DNA of 64,000 nt from Alligator mississippiensis (taxonomy: Eukaryota; Chordata; Crocodylia; Alligatoridae). Of this stretch, positions 43,601 to 53,039 are shown piece by piece. Every line of letters starts with the position of its first letter. Positions within the stretch are counted from its first letter, which is position 1. The notes under the pieces are model-generated. The model did no database searches, was not told where the DNA came from, and was given only the letters and a program-made list of their open reading frames with translations. The position numbers and the translations under genes were made by a program. The stretch spans positions 118,366,162-118,430,161 of the forward strand of contig NC_081824.1 of assembly GCF_030867095.1 (NCBI RefSeq). Reading direction: 5' to 3'.

Positions 43601-46600
43601 TTTTTTTTTTTTTTTGATACTTGCTCTAATTTTTAATTATATTCTTTACAGACTTTAAAAATATTCTTTTCTCAACTAGGATATCCTTTGGCATATCACA
43701 AAGAAAGGAATTCAACCATTTGCCAACATAAACCATAACCACTCAGGAGTTCATTTTCATTTAAAATTTCATAACCACAAGGAAATCTAAAAATTGGCCA
43801 AAATACAGTTAAAAAATTAAACTACTTAAACCCGAGTGCAAAAATTCACATGTACATGGTCAGCTTCACTGGCGACATCCAGACAAGCACAGCCATGCAG
43901 TATATGGTGCTGCAGACACATTTGTAGCGCCACATACTGCACATTCAGCTGGTTACCCAGGGGCCGAAAACACACAAAAAACCCCAAACAAAACAAAGAA
44001 AAACCCCAAAAAACCCATATCGGTGTATGCAGCAGCAAGTGCTGCTCAAAACTAGAGCCTGGTCAGCCAGTCACACTCTGGCTGCTGGCCAGACTCCAAG
44101 TGGCAGGATCACTGCTGCTGCAGCCCCAGGAGGCACCCTACACCAGGTAAGGTGCTCAGTGCTGGCCCCAGCCTTCCCTACCCGACCTGGGGTAACCTGC
44201 CATGTGCCAGAGGGCACAAGGTATGCTGCTGCTAGTTGTCCTCAGAGAACCAAATGGCCATGCTCATGTGAACACAGACATTATGTGCAGCAATTTATCA
44301 AAATCACACACAAAATATCAAACTCGATATCCTGTTTTATCCATTTGTTTTCTTTGGCTAGCTGCGTAGGTTTCCTTCTGATAATTTTAGTGTGTACTTC
44401 AAAAGAAAATCTGAATAAGTTAAATTAAGAAATAGAGAACTGTTTCGCTAGCACATTAAGGAAGCCTAAAATGCCTGTTTATTTTCAAAACCAAAATAGG
44501 TAGTTGCAATAGAAAACCAAGTACATACCTTTGACATGATGGACCAAGGACACAATGTGCTGAATAAATGACTCTGATGTGCTTTTGCTGGCCTGAGGCA
44601 GCTTAATGTGGTCGAAGATGGATCGGAACTCTTGCTCCTTCTTGACAGAATGGACAAGCGTACTAGCAAGCAGCCTGTCTTTAGTCAAGGAAGCAGGTCT
44701 AAAAATACATCAACAATAAAAGACACAAAAGAGAAATCCACTGGTTTAAATATAGATGAAGTAACTCTAGAAAGGGGAGGAAAATATGCAATAAAGAACA
44801 ATTTACCTATTGGAATCATCAAGAGGAACTGGTGCCATTTTGAGTTTAACTTCAGGACGATGGGAGTCACTGGCTATCATTTTGATCCTAAGTGGGCTCT
44901 CCTCTCTGAAGGTGGATTTTTCTTTCGCATCCAGATTCTTGTGAAGAGGGGGACTGTAATCAAAGAGTTCTTTGAGCTTTTCAGACTTTACCTGCTCAGG
45001 TGACTGAGTTTCTTTCTTCATTATTCTCTCAGAACTTTTGTCGTCTTCCTTGTGCTTATCTTTTGTTGCACTAGGCCTTTCCACTACATAGCCAGTCTCT
45101 TTAAGCTTATAATTTTTCTCTTCTCTAAATCCATCGCTCTCTCTATTGCCCTTCATTGAAATTTTAGATTTGTATTTGGTTCCTTCCTCCTCAGCATTCC
45201 GGTGAGATGCAGTAGCAAAATTTTTACCCTGATCTGCCAAGACAGATTTTCTGAACTGTCTATAATCCTCCGTCTCCTCTGTGTCCTCCCCTTCAGAGTC
45301 ATTAAACTTTTGTTTCCCAGTCTCTTTATCAACAAAATAATCTAAAGCTTCCTGATCCTCCCATTCCCTCTCTCCCTCTGTCCTCCCTTTTTCTGATCCT
45401 CTCTCCTTTTGTGCCTCCTTCTCCCTTGTATTACCCCTATCAAGCAGGTATACTCTAGACTCTTCATCTGTGTACCTGTGGATAGCAAAGAAGAGAATGG
45501 TAACTGTGGATTGCATTAACTCCATTTCACTGATTGCATTTCTCTTCTGTGTCACACCATGTCACCAACATAAATTTTCTTCAAAGTAGTTTAACCGTTA
45601 GTAAATAACATTTTTGCATAGTATTATTACTAGATCCACAGTCATTCTAAAGAATATTTAAGAGAATCCCTTTTCATGTAACATGTGTCTAGAAATTAAC
45701 TGCTTTCTCAAAAGCTAAGAGCTTTGCATGTAGGTGGGATTTTGTTTGTTTTTAATTATTTGTTGCCCAACTTCACATCCAGTTATGCCAGTCATAAAAG
45801 TCTGAAATAGAAAGCTTGGTATTTAAATTTGCAATAAACTCTTGCATTGTTATTTCAGAACTGTTCTTTCATCAAAAATAAAAGGAGTGCCATTAAAAGA
45901 TAAGCAAACTATTTTCATAATCCAATGCACTAACACCACAGATATCCACACGAATAACATGATATTATTCTTCAGTGAATAAAAAATTCTAGGACTACGT
46001 ACTACCATGGCAAATTGGCTTTCCAGACCTCCTTAGATGTTTTAAACATTAGTGATTACTTCATTCAGCCTCTACCAGATCAGTGTAACATGTTCATGCT
46101 TGTTTTTAATACAGGTTTCTCTCACTTTATCCAGGTTCTGCATGTGCAAATTCACACTTATGCGATGACCCTTTATATATAAAAAAAAAAGTGGTTATAC
46201 GCAAGGTTAATTTATTCTTATGCGATTGGTGTGATGGAAGCCTGCAGTCAGCTGCTTTGTGCAGTGCATTGTGGGAGTGATGCACACTAAAAATATAGTC
46301 TCTTATGCGTGCTCCTCACTCGTTGTCTGTGACACGTGTTTCTGTAGTTGCCATGCCCCTTATTGTAACATTCACCACCATCCCGTGCTTGTGTGCACTG
46401 TCTGTTGTTGGCGAGTATCAAAATTGCCTTGTAAAAGTAGTAGATATTGGTCTGGGGGCCAGTACAGTCAAGGTCTTGGAATGTATCCCTATTAGTTATG
46501 TTGTGAAGTGGGTTCCTTTTACATGAATTTGAGTTATGCGCCATATGCCAGGAACAGCATAAAGCAAGGGAAACCTGTACATTCATTGGCAGCAATACAC

Positions 46601-49600
46601 CTTGCTGAAGGAAGAAATCTGACTAAAAGTATGCACGTGAATAATATGTCACTAAGCGGACAAAATAATTACAAAGTCTTGAAATCAATTTTACAAAACA
46701 GTATGGACAAAAGGCAGATTTGCTTCATATTGTGCTTTTTTGTTTGTTTCTTTTGGGGCTTAAGACCACAACTTTTAGTCTGATTAGCTGGCAATTCAAT
46801 GAACAGCCCACTTTCAATGTGATGTCAGTACCGTCAAAACACCAAAGTCATTATTATACCTCCTAGACCAGTGATTCTCAACTAGAGTGCTGTGGCACAA
46901 CCTTGGGTGCCTTGAAACCTCTCAAAGGTTCTTCAGAGTCCCATGCAATGTTAGTACTGCTAGGTGTGCAAACATGACTCGCAAGATAAACTCAAGAGAT
47001 TTCAAATAGGAATCCACAGTGTTAAAAATATTCTAAGTTTGTGGTCTGAGTTCTTTGCAACAAAAGAATTGCTTTATTATTTGTCTATAGTAAAAAAAAA
47101 AAAAAAAAAAATAATCAGATGAAAATGAAGAGCCGGCATTTGCCAAGGGATGCCCCGAGTCTAACAAGGGGTGGCCTGAGTTTTAAAAGGTTGAGAACCA
47201 CTGCCCCAGGCAATTAGCAATACATCCTTTTTTTTCGGGTGTTGGTAAAGAAAGCATTTTACTTTTCATTCATTCTTACAAAGACTTTAAGCTTTTCATA
47301 CACCATACAGTATGAAATAAAGAGTCTTTGAAAAAAATTTTAGTTGTAGCAAAGAAACAGAAATCTGGTATTTTCCATTTCACAACGTGCAAAACCATTA
47401 CAGATTAATATTAATGAACTGATCCCCTGAAAATATACTATACAAACCAATTCTCCCTCAACAATACTGCTCCGTATTCCCACTAGCCCAAGACAAGAAC
47501 CATATTTTAAACAAGAGGTGTCAAATATCAGGTCCATGGGACTCCCAGAGAAGCCAAGAATTCAGGGGTGTGAGGGCAAGCAGCAATGACATTAATCCCC
47601 ACAGATCTCCAAGTCCCGCAGGGGTTAATGCCTCTGTCATTCAAACCATCACTGGAGTCCAGGGTATGGAGCCACCTTGGAAATGTGTTTTCATTGCGGC
47701 AGTGAGCAACAGTGACATTAAGCCCCACAGCTCCCTGAGATGACAGCAGCTCAGGCATCTGCAGGGTTAACAATCAACTGGACGCCAGAAATGAGCCCAA
47801 ATCTGAGGAGCCCTGTGGTTAGATGTGACCTGGGAGGCCAAATAAGTTCAACATTCTTGTTGTAAACTAAAGCCAGACTGAAGCTTGTAAGTTCTAAGTT
47901 GAAGTGACCCAACAGAAGTTCAGTAGACAGAAGAAACACAATTTATAATATCAGCACTGAGTTGCAAATTGTATTAAACATGAACAGTCTACCTTCAATG
48001 AGACTTCCACAGCCTTAACTTTGTATATGGTTTACAAATTTACAGGTACAGTTCTTACCTTTTTAGAAACTTTGCACCCTTTGCAGTTTCCTGTTCCCCA
48101 CCTTCAGGATAAAATGAGCGCATTCGGGTTTCTTCACGTGGAGCATTCTGTGATGGGATTGTCTTCGCAGGGCTTCTCCTTGAAGGGATATGATGTAATG
48201 GACTATTCTGGGAAGGACTGTAACGACTGGAACCATTCCCAAGGGAACCAGAACCAGACCTCTCAGGGCTATGTTGAATGGAATGTGAATGCTGAGGTGT
48301 ATCTTTTGCCGAGTGGACTGTGCTGAGCAAGGGGGCATCAGAGCAAGATGAACTCTGACTGGGTGGGCTGGCAATAGAAGGACTATGGGGCGACCTTGGA
48401 CTGTTATCATATGCTGAAAGACCAGGCCAAATGTCACCAGAAGCTGCTGATGATTTGTTAAAATCATCAAGGGACTCAGATGGATCATGTTCAAATGTAT
48501 CTTTCTGTTCATCCTGGGATTTTGTTTTCAAAGGGCTATCTTGGAGAGGAGCCCCCTCAGTTTTCTTAGCCTGCTTTTCCAGAGACCCACGTCTTTTGGA
48601 AGAGACAGGTGACTTGCTGTATGGGGATGAAGAACGAGATGAAGAGGACCTTGGAGACCTGGATGATCTGTAAGATCGACGAGACCTGCTCCTAGACCTC
48701 TGGGATGACACAGATCTTCGTTTTGGACTTCTGGAACGCGAACGACCTCGCCTCGGGCTTCGGGAATGTCTTCGATTCCAGACAGGTCTATAACCTCCAC
48801 GGTGGTATCTACCACCTCCTCCTTGATAATACCCTCTACCTCTTCCTCTGTAACCATAGGGACGTCTCATTCCTCTATTATTTCTGTAATCTCTGCGATA
48901 ATCTCTAGAATAAACACGGTCCCTACTGCGAGATCGTGAATACGTCCTTGACCGAGACCTAGAACTGTAATTGAAAGGTAATATCAGTAGATGATCATTT
49001 GTAAAACATCAAAAAAAATTCAGCTAACAACCCTGTTTTGTCAAATGCAGTTTGTGAGCAAGAGATAAAGGTTAAAGAGTAAATGAGATATTAACGCTAA
49101 AATTTGTCTTTACTGCTTGTGTAACATAGCAACATTACAGATCTTTACTTAAGACAGCACTTAAAGTTGCTTAAGCTCTGCAAAGCTAAGTGTGAGATAG
49201 TAGAAGCCTACTACAGAAGAGATCAGATAAAGGAAATACCACGTGAAGAATAAAAAAAACCAAGATTAATCTCCTCATTTTATGCTACAAGAAAATTTCA
49301 GAATAAGACAGGTAAGGCACTAACTGATTAAAGCAATATCCATAATACCCAAGACAAAAGCTCAAGCTTTCTTAAGGGTTTCAGAGTGGCTTTAATGATG
49401 TGTCATCCAAGTAAAAGAAGAAATTAAAAACAATAAAAATCATACATGTAAAACAGTATTAAATCTAATTAGCAAACCCACAAAAAAACCCCACCATTAA
49501 TTCAAATAGCATCTATTTACCTGTATCTCTTTTTTCTAGAATGTGATCTGGACCTCGACCTAGAGCTGGACTGAGACCTGGACTTGGATCTTGAAGAATG

Positions 49601-49624
49601 TGATCGAGAGTTAGATCGACCCAT
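24655..49624 (-). CDS. BCLAF1: Bcl2-associated transcription factor 1 (BCLAF1), complete, 11 coding exons
   Basis: BCLAF1 is a nuclear arginine/serine-rich protein of the BCLAF1/THRAP3 family that works in pre-mRNA splicing, mRNA export and transcription. Exons on minus: 49624-49521, 48964-48059, 45475-44807, 44698-44529, 41392-41287, 40311-40227, 39564-39389, 38190-38010, 28385-28239, 25020-24811 and 24660-24655. Together they give 919 residues, against 920 in human, with every junction in phase and GT-AG. The N-terminal RS domain starts [17 protein letters not shown] and runs through [19 protein letters not shown]. Exon 3 carries [15 protein letters not shown]. Exon 4 carries the highly conserved [20 protein letters not shown]. 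Exons 9-10 carry [17 protein letters not shown] and [18 protein letters not shown]. The protein ends DRRKEEKE. The non-coding first exon lies in the CpG island near 60.5 kb. Neighbours MTFR2 and BCLAF1 have the same order and orientation as at human 6q23. Confidence 0.97.
24811..25020 (-). CDS. BCLAF1: BCLAF1 coding exon 10
   Basis: 210 nt, 70 codons, phase 0. Encodes [20 protein letters not shown] through [14 protein letters not shown] and the acidic [20 protein letters not shown]. Donor AAAAG|GTAGAA. Confidence 0.95.
25021..25840 (-). other. BCLAF1: BCLAF1 intron 9, distal part
   Basis: AT-rich, nothing recognised. Confidence 0.6.
25841..26107. mobile_element. hAT-type MITE with perfect 8-bp target duplication
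   Basis: 267 bp. ACTTAAGC flanks both sides (25833-25840 and 26108-26115). Ends CAGTAGTCCTCAACCTTGTT and, on minus, CAGTGATTCTCAACCAGGGT are inverted repeats. The interior 'ggcacccct...aaggcaccc' links it to 46869-47203, 22901-22966 and 63322-63505. Confidence 0.9.
26108..28238 (-). other. BCLAF1: BCLAF1 intron 9, proximal part
   Basis: AT-rich intron with a T22 homopolymer at 27312-27333. The upstream-most 27944-28238 open frame is only an extension of exon 9 reading into intron. No mobile element recognised. Confidence 0.6.
28239..28385 (-). CDS. BCLAF1: BCLAF1 coding exon 9 (symmetric 147-nt exon)
   Basis: 49 codons with phase 0 at both ends: [20 protein letters not shown] through [20 protein letters not shown] to SKKYFL. 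Acceptor GGTTAATCAG, donor TTG|GTGGGT. A human isoform 49 residues shorter is known, and skipping this exon would give the same change here. Confidence 0.95.
28386..29574 (-). other. BCLAF1: BCLAF1 intron 8, first part
   Basis: AT-rich. Around 29370-29490 the sequence 'cttgtctatacatgaa' and 'ctgtctacacatggtg' looks like the remains of a MITE related to the 3-bp-TSD family, but I could not fix borders. Confidence 0.4.
29575..29765. mobile_element. Short hAT-type element
   Basis: Left end AGGCGTTGGCAACCTGTGGC and right end (minus) CACGGTCGGCAACCTTTTCT form hAT-style inverted ends; the interior is GC-richer than its flanks. No clear target duplication. Confidence 0.6.
29766..30867 (-). other. 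BCLAF1: BCLAF1 intron 8 segment
   Basis: AT-rich; nothing recognised. Confidence 0.6.
30868..30889. repeat. C22 homopolymer (G22 in BCLAF1 pre-mRNA)
   Basis: Twenty-two consecutive C on plus, so the minus-strand transcript carries a G22 run. See the G31 run at 37575 in the same intron. Confidence 0.95.
31480..32095. repeat. Tandem repeat, two diverged units of about 315 bp
   Basis: GCAAAACTTGGGGGCATC occurs at 31560 and 31875. The units stay alignable from 'ccctctgggct' through 'gaagccccaggt', 'gtggaggat', 'ttgctggtag' and 'atggatttggaac' to an A-rich end. A diverged third copy of the same family lies at 59585-59815. The A-rich end suggests a retroposed unit, but I recognise no promoter boxes. 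Confidence 0.8.
32510..34620 (-). mobile_element. CR1 LINE, minus strand, 5'-truncated
   Basis: The minus-strand frames give CR1 reverse transcriptase: [51 protein letters not shown] and TLSKFADD with [19 protein letters not shown]. The 3' tail ends near 32510 (minus 'cctaatgttttatgat'). The ORF is frame-broken in several places. Lies in BCLAF1 intron 8 in the same orientation as the gene. A second CR1 tail (33011-33189) is nested in it. Confidence 0.92.
33011..33189 (+). mobile_element. CR1 3' tail nested in the minus-strand CR1
   Basis: Reads AACACTGGAACAGGTTACCC through TGTCTGGGATGATCTAGTTG to GATTCTATTA, the CR1 3' UTR in plus orientation. The host CR1 is interrupted between 'ccagatgt' and 'agtgctgaatag', which are contiguous in intact CR1 copies of birds. 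Confidence 0.88.
34621..35122 (-). other. BCLAF1: BCLAF1 intron 8 segment
   Basis: AT-rich; nothing recognised. Confidence 0.55.
35123..35700. mobile_element. hAT-like element
   Basis: Left terminus GAGGGCTGTCAAACTCATCC is the common hAT form ('caggggtgtcaaactcat'). The interior is GC-rich with 'ggcctgcagggctagacatctggc'. The right end is not defined. A short direct repeat 'gcaagctagatg' occurs twice at 35148-35175. Confidence 0.5.
35701..37574 (-). other. BCLAF1: BCLAF1 intron 8 segment
   Basis: AT-rich; small direct repeat 'cttaatcatag' at about 36306-36336. No exon or mobile element recognised; the 122-codon open frame at 36449-36817 has no support. Confidence 0.5.
37575..37605. repeat. 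G31 homopolymer (C31 in BCLAF1 pre-mRNA)
   Basis: Thirty-one consecutive G on plus. Long mononucleotide G runs form quadruplexes and are unstable; read length may be inexact. The flanking open frames rich in Gly or Pro are artefacts of it. Confidence 0.9.
38010..38190 (-). CDS. BCLAF1: BCLAF1 coding exon 8
   Basis: 181 nt, residues 739-799, acceptor TTTTTCAG, donor TTT|GTAAGT. Encodes [20 protein letters not shown] through [20 protein letters not shown] to TF. Confidence 0.95.
38191..39388 (-). other. BCLAF1: BCLAF1 intron 7
   Basis: AT-rich, no repeat family recognised. Confidence 0.65.
39389..39564 (-). CDS. BCLAF1: BCLAF1 coding exon 7
   Basis: 176 nt, residues 681-739. Encodes [20 protein letters not shown] through [20 protein letters not shown] to [11 protein letters not shown]. 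Acceptor CCTTCTACAG, donor CAG|GTAAAT. Confidence 0.96.
39565..40226 (-). other. BCLAF1: BCLAF1 intron 6
   Basis: AT-rich, nothing recognised. Confidence 0.65.
40227..40311 (-). CDS. BCLAF1: BCLAF1 coding exon 6
   Basis: 85 nt, residues 652-680: [20 protein letters not shown] then RVFKEEGQK. Donor AAA|GTAGGT. Confidence 0.94.
40312..41286 (-). other. BCLAF1: BCLAF1 intron 5
   Basis: AT-rich, nothing recognised. Confidence 0.65.
41287..41392 (-). CDS. BCLAF1: BCLAF1 coding exon 5
   Basis: 106 nt, residues 617-652: [20 protein letters not shown] then [15 protein letters not shown]. Acceptor GTAACCAACAG, donor TAG|GTATAT. Confidence 0.95.
41393..43829 (-). other. BCLAF1: BCLAF1 intron 4, most of it
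   Basis: AT-rich with an A26 homopolymer at 42615-42640 and a T-run near 43598-43615. No other repeat recognised. Confidence 0.6.
43830..44280. repeat. GC-rich island in BCLAF1 intron 4, unclassified
   Basis: A sharp GC rise within AT-rich intron, with CA/TG-rich and 'cagccccaggaggcaccctac' type sequence. It resembles the GC-rich hAT interiors elsewhere in the window, but no ends were found. Confidence 0.35.
44529..44698 (-). CDS. BCLAF1: BCLAF1 coding exon 4
   Basis: 170 nt, residues 560-617: [20 protein letters not shown] then [20 protein letters not shown] and [18 protein letters not shown]. This is the most conserved block of the BCLAF1/THRAP3 family. Confidence 0.97.
44807..45475 (-). 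CDS. BCLAF1: BCLAF1 coding exon 3
   Basis: 669 nt, residues 337-560: [60 protein letters not shown] and [20 protein letters not shown]. The intron to exon 4 is only 108 nt. Confidence 0.97.
45476..46111 (-). other. BCLAF1: BCLAF1 intron 2 segment
   Basis: AT-rich, nothing recognised. Confidence 0.6.
46112..46577. mobile_element. Tc1/mariner (Tigger-like) MITE
   Basis: 466 bp with TA on both sides (46110-46111, 46578-46579). Termini CAGGTTTCTCTCACTTTATC and, on minus, CAGGTTTCCCTTGCTTTATG are good inverted repeats. Interior motifs 'cttatgcgatg' and 'gagttatgcgcc' echo Tigger-type subterminal sequence. No transposase. Confidence 0.85.
46869..47203. mobile_element. hAT-type MITE, older copy
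   Basis: 335 bp. Ends CAGTGATTCTCAACTAGAGT and, on minus, CAGTGGTTCTCAACCTTTTA. Flanks tcctagac / ccccaggc match at 5 of 8 with only transitions, as expected of an aged 8-bp duplication. Contains an A20 run at 47092-47111. Same family as 25841-26107. Confidence 0.82.
47513..47859. mobile_element. hAT-type element with 7/8 target duplication
   Basis: 347 bp. Flanks TTTTAAAC (47505-47512) and TTGTAAAC (47860-47867). Ends AAGAGGTGTCAAATATCAGG and, on minus, CAAGAATGTTGAACTTATTT. The interior contains repeated 'acattaagccccacag' / 'acattaatccccacag' blocks. Confidence 0.75.
48059..48964 (-). CDS. BCLAF1: BCLAF1 coding exon 2
   Basis: 906 nt, residues 35-337. Carries the end of the RS domain ([20 protein letters not shown]), the RGG-like [20 protein letters not shown], further SR repeats, then the Ser/Pro-rich [20 protein letters not shown] to [14 protein letters not shown]. 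Donor AAAAG|GTAAGA. Confidence 0.97.
48965..49520 (-). other. BCLAF1: BCLAF1 intron 1b
   Basis: AT-rich 556-bp intron between the two SR-encoding exons, nothing recognised. Confidence 0.7.
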
Positions 49625-49643
49625 TTTCTTCTAGTGGATTATA
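49521..49643 (-). CDS. BCLAF1: BCLAF1 coding exon 1 with 19 nt of 5' UTR
   Basis: Acceptor CTTTTTGTATAG at 49644. ATG at 49624-49622. Coding 104 nt: [20 protein letters not shown] then [14 protein letters not shown]. Donor CAG|GTAAAT. The start matches the mammalian protein. Confidence 0.96.
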
Positions 49644-52460
49644 CTATACAAAAAGCAATGAAAAAATATTTAGATTTCATGCGCTCCATATTAATGAATC
49701 ATAGGCTTATATTCTGAATCAGGTTCTTTAAATTATAGAACTAAAATCTTATTTGCTTACTAAGAAAAATTAATTATACAAAAAGTAGACTCAACTGAGG
49801 AATGACTAGAGCATCAATTACTTAAGTTCAAAAAACATAAGGCCTATCCATTTTACAAATATTTATAGGCTTAAGTCAGCACAAACAGGTACAGCACAAA
49901 CTTTTCCAAACTGCTCTGCCACTCTCTCTCCACTAGCAGAAGAGAGGAGAAAAGTGCCTTCCTTTGGTACAGGATCTTCAGTCATGTATTCCTCCTACAC
50001 AAACTCCCACCTCTTTGCTGCACTTCATGCAGTTCTTTCATTTTACTTACCTGTCTCCATCTTATATAACTGTTTGCAACTGTTGTTATGATCTATGACA
50101 GATATGGATTCTCAAGCAAGTTGCCCTGATCTCCAATCACCCAGCCTTGTGGCTGGAAGAGCTAAGCAGAGAGGGACAAAGGAATCTTTGCTCAGCAAGA
50201 GCCAAGTTACTTGCTGCAAAAGGAAATCAACATGTTTTGCCAGCAGCAAGCAAGTAAAATGTACTGGGAACTTGTATCTATAATTAAATTTAAATCTTAT
50301 ACTAGCCAGATGCAATGTTGATAATACTTTCTCATCTTCATTTTTAAATGAGGAAATAAAGCATCGAAAATAGCTGCAGTTCAAACTGAAACCACTTAAA
50401 AATCTGGAAGTTAATTTTTTTTTTCTTCTAAAGTATTGTTTTACTCACGGGTGAATGGCAATTAAAATATTTTGTCTTTAATGCTAATACTTTCTTGATT
50501 TCAAAATGTGTTTATCCTGTGTTAATTTACAAACTTTGCCCAAAATTGCCAAATATTTTTTTATTACTATTTTCATCTATATAATACACACATTTTATAA
50601 ATGCTGTTTTGCCTTTGTACTTCTGAGGTCAATAAAACTATGCATCCTACTGCACAGATTGACACACTAACCCTTTTGGAGACTTTAAAAAAACCCCACA
50701 AAAAACACAGCTTAAGCAGGGTTGCTAATGAAGACTATACGCATTACCCAACATTCACACTCCCTAAAGCTATTTAGCCTCATCACTTTTTTTCTAGTTT
50801 GCCCAAGAAGGGGTTTTTATTCTTTATTTGTAAAAAAAATACATATTGTAATATAGATTGTAAACTCCATTTTAGGCTTTAAAATCCTAAAACCTATAGC
50901 AACTAGGTGAATAGTGATGACATGGAATAAATTCACCACATTTCAATGTACCATTAGCTTTTTGCTAGGTACGATCCTCAAGAGTCTTAACACAGCCAAC
51001 CTAGCTCTTTTAGAGTTCGAAACATCCTTTGTTCTTTCTATAAGGAACGAAGTAACATTGTCTCTATGCCATTCCCCTTTGAAATCTCAGCCATAACCGT
51101 ACTCGTTTCAAAGAACAAGTCAGCTGAGCAATGACCTAAATTTAAAATGCAGGCAAGTAGCTTAGAGCTTCAGGCTTTAGATGACTCAATGTCCAAAATT
51201 AACAATGCTAGTTATTCAAAATAAATTAAGGTGAAACAGGGAAAACTACAACCATACTGACACTTATTTTAACATACGCACCTTAAAAGCCTAAAACTAA
51301 TCTTTCTATATCATTGTAAATACAAGCATATTCTGTCACATGTAACTACATAATTGTTCAAATGTTCACGAGAATTGCATTTCTATATAAATATATGTAA
51401 CGTGTGCGCACACACCCCCTCAATTATAATGTTAATAAGTAAAGATTTTTAAGTTGGGGCATGGACACACACATCAGGTAGACCAATTCAAGTGCAATTT
51501 AAACCTGAAGACAACGCATCTGTTACACAATTTAGAACTGCTTGCGGTGGTTCAAAAGAGTACCTGAAAAAAATCAAGTACTATTTTGTACCAGTTCAGT
51601 ATGGACTCCAAGCATTCTTTGATACAGGTCTAGTTGGTCCTCCATGAAGCCCACAACGCATTGTTTCTCATCTCCTCCACTGTTACAACTGGCCACTCTG
51701 GTACATAGCCAGAGAACTCCACTGCTGCTTTTTTTCCTTTTGAGGACACTTTGTATCCATGTGCTCCCTTGCACTGCTTGGTCAAGAAGCCACCTTTCTA
51801 AAAACTAGCAGTGTCCTCACTCCCTATTCAACAGTGCCCCATCATCAAGTTCCCCTAACACCTGGGAACCCAAAAGAATAGGTCTAAACTCCCCCTCCCC
51901 TCTGCACACACAAGGCATGCTAGGCTGAATGCTCATTACCATCCCCTGGTGTCAGACACAGTACTTCACATACAGTTGCAAACCAGTTCCCATCAGTACT
52001 GTTTTCAAAAGTTCAAGTGTTAAATTGCTTGTTCTGCATATAAGCCTCCTTCAAAGGACTTTAAAGAAGTCTAAGCACACACAACAGCACAGAAGTGAAT
52101 GTTTTTGATAGGTATGTATATGCTGCAATATATAGTTTATGCAATCCCATATTTTAGAGAATGTATGAACTACGGAGGTATTTAAATACATTGCTCTCTC
52201 TTTTAAAGGTAATTCCATACTGTAACTTTCTTAGACTTATTTAATTTTCCTTAAGTAACTTCCAAATAGAAACCATAATATAAACAGCTTTTCTCAATTA
52301 ATCCAAAAAACCAAACCAGAAGGAATTTAAGAGTTTTACAAGGTCCTTGATTTTTACTACACTTTGCACTCCAGAGGCTCTGCAGTACCTCAGTTTCATT
52401 CAAAGTCTCCCCCTTGGCACTTAGGAGAGATCCACAGGGTTCCACTTCTCTACATGTTTT
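49644..52460 (-). other. BCLAF1: BCLAF1 intron 1, proximal part
   Basis: Mostly AT-rich. A possible untranslated exon ends at about 50051 with a perfect minus-strand donor CAG|GTAAGT, but I see no independent support for its use. No mobile element recognised. Confidence 0.5.
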
Positions 52461-52468
52461 GCTTAGAT

Positions 52469-52702
52469 CAGGGGTTGACAACCCATGTCCAGCAGGCCAG
52501 ATACAGAACCCCAAAGAAATCCAATCTGGCACAGGGTATTGGTGTCAGAGCTGCATCATGCTGCACATCCCCTCCGCAGTACTCCACTCTACTTCAGAGC
52601 CTGCCGTTCTGCAATGCCTGACCTTATCCTTGCTAAAGAGGGGTCAGCTGACTCCAAGGGGGGAGGGAGAGGTCCACAAGCTGGGTCACATGCCAACCCC
52701 TA
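52469..52702. mobile_element. hAT-type element (first of a back-to-back pair)
   Basis: 234 bp. Ends CAGGGGTTGACAACCC and, on minus, TAGGGGTTGGCATGTG. Flanks GCTTAGAT (52461-52468) and CCTTAGAC (52703-52710) match at 6 of 8. Confidence 0.75.
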
Positions 52703-52710
52703 CCTTAGAC

Positions 52711-52953
52711 CAGTGGTTCTCAACCTTTTTCACACTGTGACCCAATAACATAACTATCAGGTTGCTGACCCACAGAGCATCTCTCTCCCTCTCTCTCCCC
52801 CCACCTCCTCCTGCAGCTGCTGCATTTACGCTGCCCTGGTGCTCACCATGCCCCTACACTGTGTGCCAGCTCCATGCAGCCTTGCAGCATTTCCTTCAGA
52901 CCTCCCCGCGACCCTTTAGTGTCTTGCTGCAACCCACAGGATGAGAAATGCTT
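52711..52953. mobile_element. hAT-type element (second of the pair) with perfect 8-bp duplication
   Basis: 243 bp. Ends CAGTGGTTCTCAACCTTTTT and, on minus, AAGCATTTCTCATCCTGTGG. CCTTAGAC flanks both sides (52703-52710, 52954-52961). The left copy is at the same time the right duplication of the preceding element. Confidence 0.88.
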
Positions 52954-53039
52954 CCTTAGACTGTATGCAACACCTGCTGTTATACATAAAATTCTGCCTT
53001 ACTGTCCACCATAAACTTTTATTAAAGAGCGTCTGTGTG

